22,497 bases of DNA from a virus, in the IMG/VR virus record IMGVR_UViG_3300025128_000380, positions 1 to 22,497 of that record. One strand, given 5' to 3'. Shown piece after piece: positions 1 to 7,826 of this stretch. A program made the position numbers and the translations under genes. Positions within the stretch are counted from its first letter, which is position 1. Every line of letters begins with the position of its first letter. The notes beneath the pieces were generated by a model that had not been told where the DNA came from, did no database searches, and was given only the letters and a program-made list of their open reading frames with translations.

Positions 1-888
1 CTAATACAGGCGGTGGTGGTGGCGGTGCTTCTGTAGGCGGCAACCCATCAGGTGCTGGTGGTTCTGGTATTGTTGTAGTCAGGTATCTAAACACTGCAGG
101 TACTGTATCAAGACACACCGTTACAGCAAATGGTCATACTAAAAAGATTCGTGGTGATAACCTAAATGGTTCGGGCAAGAATGTTGTAGCACTTACATCG
201 GGTTCGGGTAACTGGAATTGCCCTGTGGGAGTAACATCAGTCGAGGTTCTAGTAGTCGCCGCCGGTGGCGGTGGTGGCGGACTCGGAGGTGGCGGTGGTG
301 CTGGTGGTGTTGTCCATCACACATCAAAAAGTGTAACGGCAGGAAATAACTACGCATACTCAATCGGTACTGGTGGAACAGGTAACTCTTATAATGGCGG
401 TGTTGCGGGGTCTGGTGCTAATACAACATTTGATAACATTACTGCCGTAGGCGGTGGTGGTGGTTCTGGGCAAAGTCCTGCTGGTTCCGCCGGCGGTTCA
501 GGTGGTGGTGGTAATGGTGGGTATGCGTCAGCTGGTGGTTCTGGAACTCAAGCAGATTCCGGTGGAGGCACAGGCTACGGCAATAACGGTGGTGCTGGTT
601 TCGGTGGTGACTACTTTGGTGGTGGTGGCGGTGGCGCAGGTGCTGCCGGTGGTGCTGGTAATAGTCCAACTGGAAAAACTGGTGCCGGTGGTGACGGTAG
701 ATACTTTGCCACTTTCAAAAACTATGGTGACGGTGGATACTTTGGTGGAGGTGGTGCCGGTGGTGGTGGCACTAGTACATCCACAGGTGTAGCTGGTATT
801 GGTGGTGGTGGCACAGGGTCATGTGGCGGTGCTGGTGCTGGACGAGGCGAAGATGGTACTGCTAACACAGGCGGTGGTGGTGGCGGTG
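1..888 (+). repeat. In-frame repeat of glycine-rich module end
   Basis: Bases 1-27 and 862-888 are the same 27-nt GGT/GGC-rich sequence with one mismatch, separated by 861 bp (287 codons, in frame). Both encode NTGGGGGG and both are followed by a GG(S/T)G-V-V-(V/L) module ending. This marks a tandemly duplicated glycine-rich module inside the adhesin gene. The GGN-rich DNA between them is internally repetitive. Confidence 0.7.
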
Positions 889-3302
889 GTGCTAACGAGA
901 CTTCTTCAAACGAACGAGGCGGTAACGGTGGCACAGGTGTCGTTCTCATTGCTTGGTCATACGATAAAGGTGATGATTCCTCTATCAAGTTTGATGGCAC
1001 AGGGGACTATCTCAGTGTCGCAGATTCAAGCGACTGGTCATTTGGAACAGGTAACTTCACTCTTGAGACTTGGGTGCGCTTCAATGACAGCGCGGGAAGT
1101 GAAAACCTATTTAGCCAATATCAAGACTCCTCACACCGATGGTATTTAAGTGCTGATCTGACGAACAACAAATTAAGTTTTTACGATGCCGGAAGTAGTA
1201 TGGACGTTGAGCAGACAGTCGTAACGTGGGTGGAAAACACTTGGTATCACGTTGCCATGGTCAGAAATTCTGGAACTGTGACTTATTATGTTAATGGTAC
1301 AGCGTACACAATAACCGGAACAAACCCCAACGGGAACATCACAAGCAACACTGGTGCATTGCAAATTGGTAGGTACAACACTGGGGATGACTTAAACGGC
1401 TATATGAGCGATATTCGGATATCCAATAGTGCAAGATATACTTCAGCATTTACCCCAAATACAGCTACATTTACCGCAGATGCAAATACAAAACTTTTGA
1501 TTTCTGCTGACGGGTTTACTGGTCTTGGTTCTGATAGTTCTGGTAACTATAATTATTTCACACCTACGAATGTTGGTACACAGGATCAGGTCCTGGACAG
1601 CCCCACGAATAACTTTTGTACGTTGAATCCTTTAGATGGTTTCAATAGCATGACTGCTACTGAAGGAAATTTAAGAGCGAATACTAACTCTGGAAGTGAT
1701 CCTAAGATAAATGCCACCTTCCAAATACCGCAGTCGGGTAAATGGTACTGGGAGTTTGTGGATCAGCATGGACTCTCCATAATGGTGGGTGTAATTGACC
1801 AAATTAATTCGGGAAATATTTATGGTAACAATAACTCCGCTATATATTCTTCTGGTCTAGGAACAAAATATAACTTTTCGTCTGTCTCGTCTTATGGAGC
1901 AAGTTGGACTACTGGCGACATAATTGGTGTAGCAATCAATAGAGATGATAACGAAATTACATTCTATAAAAATAACTCTTCCCAAGGGACATTCACGATA
2001 GGTGGAACAGTCGCTCAACGAGCCAGATTAATTCCGGTGATTGGTACTGGAACTGGTGGCACTGGTGGTGGAACCTTTAACTTTGGCCAAGACAGTTCTT
2101 TTCATGGCACAAAGACAGCACAAGGCAATTCAGATGGTAACGATAACGGGGATTTCTATTATGCGCCACCTACAGGATACCTTGCGCTTTGTACGAATAA
2201 TTTATCGGACCCAAGTATTGAATTGCCGGGAGATCATTTTAATACAGTTCTTTATACTGGCACGGGTTCCAGTGCAACAAATGCGATAACCGGCGTTGGT
2301 TTCACACCAGATTTGATTTGGCTGAAAGATAGGTCCACAACAACACATCATGGCGTATTTGATACCATTAGAGGTACTGGTCAACGATTAATAACTAATT
2401 CTAACGGCGGAGAAGATACTCAAGCATCAATGCTGTCTGCTTTCGGTACTGATGGTTTTACGACTAGTGACCATCATAATACAGTTAATAATTCCCATGT
2501 AGCATGGACCTGGAAAGCTGGTGGCACACCAACAGCAACTAACTCCGCTGGTGCAGGAAATACGCCAACTGCTGGTAGTGTAAAGATAAATGGTTCTAAT
2601 CTAGGATCAGCATTAGCTGGAACTATACAAGCAATAGAATTATCTGCGAATACTGAGGCTGGTTTTTCTATGGTTAAATTTGCTGGTACTTCAAGTCAAA
2701 CAAATACTGTTGCTCATGGGCTGTCACAAGCGCCTGAAATGATTATTGTCAAAGGTACAAGTTCAACACAAGAATGGTCTGTATGGCATGATGTTTTTCC
2801 AGTTGATTCCGTTATCTATTTGGATAGTAGTGGAGCTGCAGGACTTGGAAATAATAATGGTAGGTTTGATGTTCTTCCTACTGCTTCTGTATTTACTCCT
2901 GGTGACGCACAGAATACTGGTGCCACTGGTGTTACTTATATAAGTTACTGCTTCCATTCCGTAGAAGGCTACAGCAAGGTAGGTAGTTACGAAGGTAATG
3001 CTAACGCTGACGGGACATTTGCCTATACCGGATTTCGTCCTGCTTTTGTTATGGTTAAAAACGTAGACACTGGTGGAATAAATTGGTACATCCAAGACAA
3101 CAAAAGAGCTTCTTATAACCCTGTAGAGGCAATTATTGCACCAAATACTAATGGCGCAGAATTTAATAATGGAACGGATTGGATGGACTTTACCTCTAAT
3201 GGATTTAAATTGAGGTATAACGGTGATCCTTATAACGCAGCAGCAACTTACATCTACTTGGCCTTTGCCGAATCACCATTCCAAACCTCCAATGCTAGAT
3301 AA
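1..3302 (+). CDS. Glycine-rich/LamG tail adhesin, 5' end outside window
   Basis: The frame is open from the first base (codons begin at position 3), so the true start lies upstream; the GTG at 225 is only an internal codon. Numbering residues from that GTG, about 1-246 is glycine-rich, opening with VTSVEVLVVAAGGGGGG and closing with GGTGVVLIAWSY. The tail end of an earlier copy (GGSGIVVVRYL) is visible before it. Residues about 253-430 look like a LamG/concanavalin-type beta-sandwich (IKFDGTGDYLSV, FTLETWVRF, WYHVAMVRNSGTVTYYVNG). About 455-625 looks SPRY-like (GKWYWEF, DNEITFYKNN). From about 670 to the end there are three related modules of roughly 100 residues, similar to the C-terminal repeats of many marine phage fibre proteins. 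The expected role is virion-surface host recognition at the baseplate or fibres. No catalytic motif was seen. The next gene has its own late promoter. Confident as a structural adhesin, not as a specific T4 gp number. Confidence 0.8.
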   Translation, partial: NTGGGGGGASVGGNPSGAGGSGIVVVRYLNTAGTVSRHTVTANGHTKKIRGDNLNGSGKNVVALTSGSGNWNCPVGVTSVEVLVVAAGGGGGGLGGGGGAGGVVHHTSKSVTAGNNYAYSIGTGGTGNSYNGGVAGSGANTTFDNITAVGGGGGSGQSPAGSAGGSGGGGNGGYASAGGSGTQADSGGGTGYGNNGGAGFGGDYFGGGGGGAGAAGGAGNSPTGKTGAGGDGRYFATFKNYGDGGYFGGGGAGGGGTSTSTGVAGIGGGGTGSCGGAGAGRGEDGTANTGGGGGGGANETSSNERGGNGGTGVVLIAWSYDKGDDSSIKFDGTGDYLSVADSSDWSFGTGNFTLETWVRFNDSAGSENLFSQYQDSSHRWYLSADLTNNKLSFYDAGSSMDVEQTVVTWVENTWYHVAMVRNSGTVTYYVNGTAYTITGTNPNGNITSNTGALQIGRYNTGDDLNGYMSDIRISNSARYTSAFTPNTATFTADANTKLLISADGFTGLGSDSSGNYNYFTPTNVGTQDQVLDSPTNNFCTLNPLDGFNSMTATEGNLRANTNSGSDPKINATFQIPQSGKWYWEFVDQHGLSIMVGVIDQINSGNIYGNNNSAIYSSGLGTKYNFSSVSSYGASWTTGDIIGVAINRDDNEITFYKNNSSQGTFTIGGTVAQRARLIPVIGTGTGGTGGGTFNFGQDSSFHGTKTAQGNSDGNDNGDFYYAPPTGYLALCTNNLSDPSIELPGDHFNTVLYTGTGSSATNAITGVGFTPDLIWLKDRSTTTHHGVFDTIRGTGQRLITNSNGGEDTQASMLSAFGTDGFTTSDHHNTVNNSHVAWTWKAGGTPTATNSAGAGNTPTAGSVKINGSNLGSALAGTIQAIELSANTEAGFSMVKFAGTSSQTNTVAHGLSQAPEMIIVKGTSSTQEWSVWHDVFPVDSVIYLDSSGAAGLGNNNGRFDVLPTASVFTPGDAQNTGATGVTYISYCFHSVEGYSKVGSYEGNANADGTFAYTGFRPAFVMVKNVDTGGINWYIQDNKRASYNPVEAIIAPNTNGAEFNNGTDWMDFTSNGFKLRYNGDPYNAAATYIYLAFAESPFQTSNAR

Positions 3303-3311
3303 ATAAAATCT

Positions 3312-3319
3312 TATAAATA
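3312..3319 (+). promoter_or_regulatory. T4-type late promoter TATAAATA
   Basis: Exact late-promoter octamer in the 44-nt gap between the adhesin and the 181-aa fibre protein. With T4 spacing (octamer at -13 to -6) transcription would start near 3325, giving a leader of about 22 nt that includes a weak AAGGG ribosome site before the ATG at 3347. It probably drives the fibre genes and, by read-through, the neck/terminase genes. Confidence 0.75.
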
Positions 3320-3346
3320 GTTGAAAGCAACTAAAAGGGTGAATGC

Positions 3347-3892
3347 ATGGCAACTATTAGTAACTTGGCGATAGACCAATATTCCGATTTTGCAACTTCT
3401 GTAACTGTTAATGCCGGTTCGGCCGACACTACGTTGAATGGTGCAATAACGAATAGTGCGACAACATTGACTGTAAACTCTACAACAGAGTTTCCTACGG
3501 CCGGGACATTGATTATAGAAGCCGAGCAAATAACTTATACGGGAAGCACTTCTACAACCTTTACTGGATGTACTAGGGGTGCAAATGATACTACAGCATT
3601 GGCACATTTAGATAATGTTAAAGTATCTATGAATGCGGCCGCTCTAAATCTAACAGGTTACTCCGCACAAGCTCAACTACGAAAAACATATTCATCGTCT
3701 ACATCAACAGCATTTACTTCAACGATAACTGCTGCGACAGACGGTGTGATAGAATTAGCACTAACCGACACAGTTACTGGCGCATTGGACGAAGGACGAT
3801 ATGTTTGGGATTTAGTATTAACAGATGCTGCAGCAAATAAAACTAGAGTTGTAGAAGGCATAGTTACAATACGACCAGGAGTTTCAAGGTAA
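3347..3892 (+). CDS. Fibre/baseplate-associated structural protein, 181 aa
   Basis: The start ATG follows an AAGGG-type ribosome site. The protein is Thr/Ser/Ala-rich with few charged residues, like beta-structured fibre proteins. Residues about 32-92 form a module recurrent in phage virion proteins (LTVNSTTEFPTAG, EQITYTGSTSTTFTGCTRGA). The second half (SAQAQLRKTYSS to YVWDLVLTDAAANKTRVVEGIVTIRPG) resembles the N-terminal domain of BppU-like baseplate or fibre-attachment proteins: a beta-domain ending in a VEG-V-I-P strand. A relative of the ITYTG module appears inserted in gp13 downstream. Its stop codon abuts the ATG of the next gene, suggesting translational coupling. Likely a virion structural protein linked to the receptor-binding apparatus; the exact role is unknown. 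Confidence 0.7.
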   Translation: MATISNLAIDQYSDFATSVTVNAGSADTTLNGAITNSATTLTVNSTTEFPTAGTLIIEAEQITYTGSTSTTFTGCTRGANDTTALAHLDNVKVSMNAAALNLTGYSAQAQLRKTYSSSTSTAFTSTITAATDGVIELALTDTVTGALDEGRYVWDLVLTDAAANKTRVVEGIVTIRPGVSR

Positions 3893-4183
3893 ATGGCAAT
3901 TACAGCAAGAACATCGGGTAGTGGGGGCACAACAGTTTCCATATCAGACGGTGCAAATACTAGAGTAGTCAAGACTACAGTGGCAGGCGCTCAGGGCATA
4001 CAGGGTATACAGGGCACATCTGGTGCCGCTGCTACCTTTCTAAATAATATGAATGACGTTGACTCGACAAGTGTAGCTGATGGTTCTGTTTTAGTTTATA
4101 AAAGTTCAACATCTAAATGGGTCGCTAAAAATGATTTAGAAGCAGACTCAGGTACCATAACAGTAAGTGGTGGAAATTTTTAA
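3893..4183 (+). CDS. Small collagen-like fibre protein, 96 aa
   Basis: ATG directly follows the TAA of the previous gene with no spacer. Residues 1-32 form a short Ser/Gly/Thr-rich region. Residues about 33-47 (GAQGIQGIQGTSGAA) are five Gly-X-Y triplets, a miniature collagen-like triple-helix segment common in phage fibres. The C-terminal part contains the fibre motif DGSVLVYKSSTSKWVAKNDL and the protein ends SGGNF. Gly-X-Y segments normally trimerise, so this is probably a short trimeric fibre or connector. The DGSVLVY...SKWV pattern is frequent in marine phage tail proteins. No enzyme motif is visible. Confidence 0.7.
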   Translation: MAITARTSGSGGTTVSISDGANTRVVKTTVAGAQGIQGIQGTSGAAATFLNNMNDVDSTSVADGSVLVYKSSTSKWVAKNDLEADSGTITVSGGNF

Positions 4184-4195
4184 GGGATATAACAA

Positions 4196-5716
4196 ATGGC
4201 AACAGTAATTAAAATTAAGAAAAGTACTGGCAGTACTGCTCCCACCGCATTGGGTAATGGTGAATTAGGTTATACTCAGGCGGCAGGAACACAGGCAAAC
4301 GGTGGTTATCGTTTGTATGTTGGTGCCGGAACTGAGTCTGGTGGTGAAGCAGATCATATTGATGTTGTAGGTGGTAAATATTTTACTGACTTGCTAGATC
4401 ACGCTCACGGCACACTAACAGCATCATCCGCAATCATAGCAGACTCAAATAGTAAAGTTTCGCAGTTGATTGTTGATAACATTGATATTAATGCAAATAC
4501 TATTTCCACTACAAATACAAACGGAGATTTGGTTATATCTCCACATGGTAGTGGTGATGTTGATGTAAACTCGTCAAAGATTATCAATTTAACAGACCCG
4601 ACGGCGGCACAGGATGCAGCAACTAAATCCTATGTTGATGCTACTTCATCTGGACTAGATGTTAAGGGTTCGGTTGTGTTGGCAACAACAGCGGCATTGG
4701 CAGCATGTACATATGCTAACGGTTCATCGGGTGTAGGTGCTACACTTACAGCTGATGCAAACGGAGCGTTAAGTGTTGATGGTGTTGCTGTAGTCGCGGC
4801 AGATAGAATACTTGTTAAGAATCAGTCAGCTCCAGCACAGAACGGTATCTATACGGTATCGGCGACAGGTAGTGGCGGAGCAGCGTTTGTTCTTACAAGA
4901 GCAACAGACTCAGACACTTCAACAGAGTTTAACTCTGGAGCATTTGTTTTCGTAGAGAAAGGAACAGCAAACGCCGATAACGGTTATGTGATGACTCAAG
5001 ATACTACCATTACGTTTGGTAGTACTAGCATTACATTTGACCAGTTCTCAGGCGCTGGACAGATTAGTGCAGGTAATGCTCTAACAAAATCTGGCAACAC
5101 TATGCACGTTGCTGTAGATGATAGTTCTATTGAAGTATCATCCGATGCATTACGAGTCAAGAGTAACTGGGTTGGACAGAATAGTATTACAACGCTTGGA
5201 ACTATTACAACTGGTGTGTGGACAGGTACAGCGATAGCAGATGCTCAAATTGTAAATGCTCTAACAATCAGTGGTGGTTCAGTAGATGGTTCAGTAGTTG
5301 GTGGTACAACACCAGCAGCTGGTACGTTTACAGCACTGACTGCAAACGATTCTTTAACAGTAAACGCTGATGTTACTATCGTAGGTGACACAACAGGTAA
5401 TGTTACTTTAGGAGTCAAGGGTGTAGGTTCACAATCTGCTGACTTGTTTCTAGTAGAACAGAGTGACGGTACAGATGTCTTTGCTATCACAGCAGCTGGT
5501 GTCATTGATACTGGTACTTGGGAAGGTACAGATGTTGGAGTAGCACATGGTGGTACAGGACTTTCGGCAGTTGCTAAAGGTTCATTACTCGTAGCTAACT
5601 CTGCAAACACACTATCGGCGCTTGACGGTGGCGGGTCTAACGACGGCGTTGCTTTTTACACAGCATCAAGCGATACTATCTCTTGGGCGACATCATTGGA
5701 CGGCGGAACTTTCTAA
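4196..5716 (+). CDS. Tail fibre protein, 506 aa
   Basis: AGGGA sits 9 nt before the ATG. Residues 1-60 (NGELGYT..., GGYRLYVGAG) resemble the short N-terminal attachment fold of many phage fibres. About 90-150 has a trimer-type repeat pattern ending in the common DPTAAQDAATKSYVD segment. About 155-288 is a domain widespread in marine myovirus fibres (VVLATTAALAAC, DRILVKNQSAPAQNGIYTV, FVLTRATDSD). About 290-450 holds repeated ITTGVWTGT/VIDTGTWEGT strands, and the tail is GVAHGGTGLSAVAKGSLLVANSANTLSALDGG, ending DGGTF. It is low in Cys, Lys and Trp. The expected role is host recognition or fibre shaft. No chaperone domain or adjacent chaperone gene was seen. Its TAA abuts the next ATG. Confidence 0.8.
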   Translation: MATVIKIKKSTGSTAPTALGNGELGYTQAAGTQANGGYRLYVGAGTESGGEADHIDVVGGKYFTDLLDHAHGTLTASSAIIADSNSKVSQLIVDNIDINANTISTTNTNGDLVISPHGSGDVDVNSSKIINLTDPTAAQDAATKSYVDATSSGLDVKGSVVLATTAALAACTYANGSSGVGATLTADANGALSVDGVAVVAADRILVKNQSAPAQNGIYTVSATGSGGAAFVLTRATDSDTSTEFNSGAFVFVEKGTANADNGYVMTQDTTITFGSTSITFDQFSGAGQISAGNALTKSGNTMHVAVDDSSIEVSSDALRVKSNWVGQNSITTLGTITTGVWTGTAIADAQIVNALTISGGSVDGSVVGGTTPAAGTFTALTANDSLTVNADVTIVGDTTGNVTLGVKGVGSQSADLFLVEQSDGTDVFAITAAGVIDTGTWEGTDVGVAHGGTGLSAVAKGSLLVANSANTLSALDGGGSNDGVAFYTASSDTISWATSLDGGTF

Positions 5717-5929
5717 ATGGCGGTTTCAATATTACCTAAAAGGTCTCACAGTGCGGGGAATACACCTGATACTAGTGACCTTATAGCAGGCGAGTTGGCT
5801 GTAAATACTGCCGACCAAAAAATATATCTTCGTGATGATAGTAACAATATAGTTACTGTTGCTACTAAAGGACAGACTGCGGCTGAAGTCACTGCAACAG
5901 CAATGGCTTTAGCAATAGCATTAGGATAA
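5717..5929 (+). CDS. Short fibre-attachment-domain protein, 70 aa
   Basis: ATG directly follows the previous TAA. The 70-aa product is almost entirely one module: LIAGELAVNTADQKIYLRDDSNNIVTVA, the N-terminal fold seen in many phage tail fibres and tropism-determinant proteins (pattern GELavNt...kiyl.d...i..v). A short hydrophobic Ala-rich tail follows (ATAMALAIALG). Normally this module heads a much longer fibre; here it stands alone, three bases before gp13. It may be a virion adaptor, or the remnant head of a fibre whose distal part has been lost. Function is inferred only from the module. Confidence 0.6.
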   Translation: MAVSILPKRSHSAGNTPDTSDLIAGELAVNTADQKIYLRDDSNNIVTVATKGQTAAEVTATAMALAIALG

Positions 5930-5932
5930 GAC

Positions 5933-6976
5933 ATGGCAACACCAAACTCAAAGGCTACACTAAAAGAATACTGTTTACGAAAACTTGGAAAACCTGTCAT
6001 CGAGATAAATGTAGATGACGACCAAGTAGACGACCGTTTAGATGAAGCATTAGAATATTTCTCTGAGTTCCATTTCGATGGAGTGGAGAGAATGTACCTA
6101 AAGCATCAATTGACTACTGATGATGTCAATAGGTCGAAAGTGGCTGCTGACATCGAAATAGCGAGCACTGATGGTGGCACTACGGCCACACACATACCAA
6201 CGACAACTACTAACGGTGCGTTGTCGGCATCTGGAACTAGCGTTACGCTTACAAGCGCAACTTCATTCCCGGCGACTGGTACTATTACTATTGCCACAGA
6301 TGGAACTAATGCGGCAGAAGATGTAGCATACACAGCCGTTAGTGGTAACGTATTGACAACCGCTGCGTTGGCAAGAGCTCATTTGACTGGTTCTGCTGTT
6401 ACTCTAAAAGTAGCATCTACTTGGAAACAGAATCAGGGTTATATCCCCATACCCGATTCTGTTATGTCTGTAACAAACGTATTCCCGTTTAGTGATAACG
6501 CTAGTATGAATATGTTTGATGTTAGATATCAACTAAGATTGAATGACTTATATGATTTTTCTTCAACGTCAGTAGTTCATTACGAAATGACTATGAACCA
6601 TCTAGACTTTCTTGACCACATTCTTGTTGGTGAGAAACCTATTAGGTACAATGTACACAATAATAGACTGTATATAGATATGGACTGGTCAAATGATATG
6701 GATGTCGGTGAATATTTTGTAATAGAATGTTATCGTAAACTAGATCCTACAGTTTGGACGAATGTATATAATGATTTCTTTTTGAAAAAATATGCAACAC
6801 AACTCATAAAAAAACAATGGGGTGCAAACCTTATTAAGTTTAATGGAGTACAGATGTTGGGTGGAGTCACAATGAACGGTGAGTTAATATATACTCAGGC
6901 GCAAGAGGAAATTCTAAGATTGGAAGAAGAAATGCGTTTGACTTACGAGATGCCTATTGACTTTGCTGTAGGTTAA
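5933..6976 (+). CDS. 13: Neck protein gp13
   Basis: 347 aa (T4 gp13 is 309). The N-terminus (LKEYCLRKLGKPVIEINVDDDQVDDRLDEALEYFSEFHFDGVERMYLKHQL, given here as key segments NVDDDQVDDRLDEAL and EYFSEFHFDG) and the part after about residue 168 (GYIPIPDSVMSVTNVFPF, WTNVYNDFFLKKYATQLIKKQWG) match the gp13 family of T4-like phages. gp13 forms the head-tail connector ring with gp14, sealing the portal after packaging. Residues about 75-163 look like an inserted Thr/Ala-rich module with a SVTLTSATSFPATGTITI strand pattern, related to the 181-aa protein upstream. Gene 14 follows after 3 nt, as expected for a co-expressed neck operon. Annotation is firm from sequence pattern and synteny with 14-15-16-17. 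Confidence 0.9.
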   Translation: MATPNSKATLKEYCLRKLGKPVIEINVDDDQVDDRLDEALEYFSEFHFDGVERMYLKHQLTTDDVNRSKVAADIEIASTDGGTTATHIPTTTTNGALSASGTSVTLTSATSFPATGTITIATDGTNAAEDVAYTAVSGNVLTTAALARAHLTGSAVTLKVASTWKQNQGYIPIPDSVMSVTNVFPFSDNASMNMFDVRYQLRLNDLYDFSSTSVVHYEMTMNHLDFLDHILVGEKPIRYNVHNNRLYIDMDWSNDMDVGEYFVIECYRKLDPTVWTNVYNDFFLKKYATQLIKKQWGANLIKFNGVQMLGGVTMNGELIYTQAQEEILRLEEEMRLTYEMPIDFAVG

Positions 6977-6979
6977 CCC

Positions 6980-7825
6980 ATGCCAACGTCAGTCTATTTC
7001 GACAAAGGAACTTTCGGAGAACAGAATCTCTATGAAGATTTAATCATAGAGCAGTTAAAGGTGTTCGGCCATGATGTTTATTATATGCCTAGAACACTAG
7101 TCAAAGAAGATAAGTTATTTGGCGAAGATGTTTTATCTCAATTCAACAACGCATATAATATAGAAATGTATATGGAAGAAGTTGAAGGTTATGGCGGAGA
7201 TAAAGAACTTATATCCAAGTTTGGATTGGAAATACGGGATGAGGTAAACTTTGTTGTTTCTCGTAGAATATGGGAACAGACTGTTAGCAATGATCCTAAT
7301 ATCATTGTATCAGCTCGACCTAACGAAGGTGACCTAATATATTTTCCTAGAATTCAAAAGATATTTCAGATAGACTTTGTTGACCATGATGACCCATTCT
7401 TTCAGGTAGATAACCTTCCTGTCTATAAGTTATCTTGTTCAACATTTGAATACTCGCATGAAGCTATTGATACTGGTGTTACAGCAATAGATGCGATAGA
7501 AACAGAAGCAAGTCTAGATGCACTATTCTATCAGTTTACTTTGGAACAACCTGGTACCCTTAACGAATATATGGGTCTGGAAGATGCTCTTGGTTATGTC
7601 GACCTTGAAACAGCAACAGACTCTGGATATCTTGTTTCAGAAACAGATACATATAACGGCAACATGATTATGGAAACTGGCGAATACATAGTCAACGAAG
7701 AATATGTTATAGACACAATTGATGCAGAAGCCAAGAACGAATTTATTGAAACTGAGGCAGATAAGATTATGGACTTTACTGAAAAGAACCCATTTGGCGA
7801 GCCCTCATCTTTAGGAGGAATATAG
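6980..7825 (+). CDS. 14: Neck protein gp14
   Basis: 281 aa (T4 gp14 is 256). The N-terminus YFDKGTFGEQNLYEDLIIEQ, with VFGHDVYYMPRT, EDVLSQFNNAYNIEMY and LISKFGLEIRDEV following, is the hallmark of the T4 gp14 family. With gp13 it forms the neck complex joining the DNA-filled head to the completed tail. The C-terminal third (from about residue 170) is acidic and rich in Glu, Asp and Thr, ending in a proline/glycine tail. The final codons contain an AGGAGG sequence (7813-7818) that serves as the ribosome site for gene 15, so translation of 14 and 15 is physically coupled. Confidence 0.92.
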   Translation: MPTSVYFDKGTFGEQNLYEDLIIEQLKVFGHDVYYMPRTLVKEDKLFGEDVLSQFNNAYNIEMYMEEVEGYGGDKELISKFGLEIRDEVNFVVSRRIWEQTVSNDPNIIVSARPNEGDLIYFPRIQKIFQIDFVDHDDPFFQVDNLPVYKLSCSTFEYSHEAIDTGVTAIDAIETEASLDALFYQFTLEQPGTLNEYMGLEDALGYVDLETATDSGYLVSETDTYNGNMIMETGEYIVNEEYVIDTIDAEAKNEFIETEADKIMDFTEKNPFGEPSSLGGI

Positions 7826-7826
7826 A

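Noticed and set aside
225-1149. Long overlapping frames on both strands within the glycine-rich region
   Set aside because: They are products of GGT/GGC repeats read in other frames: they give Val/Leu-, His/Gln- or Pro-rich strings with no ribosome sites, while the adhesin frame is continuous across the region.
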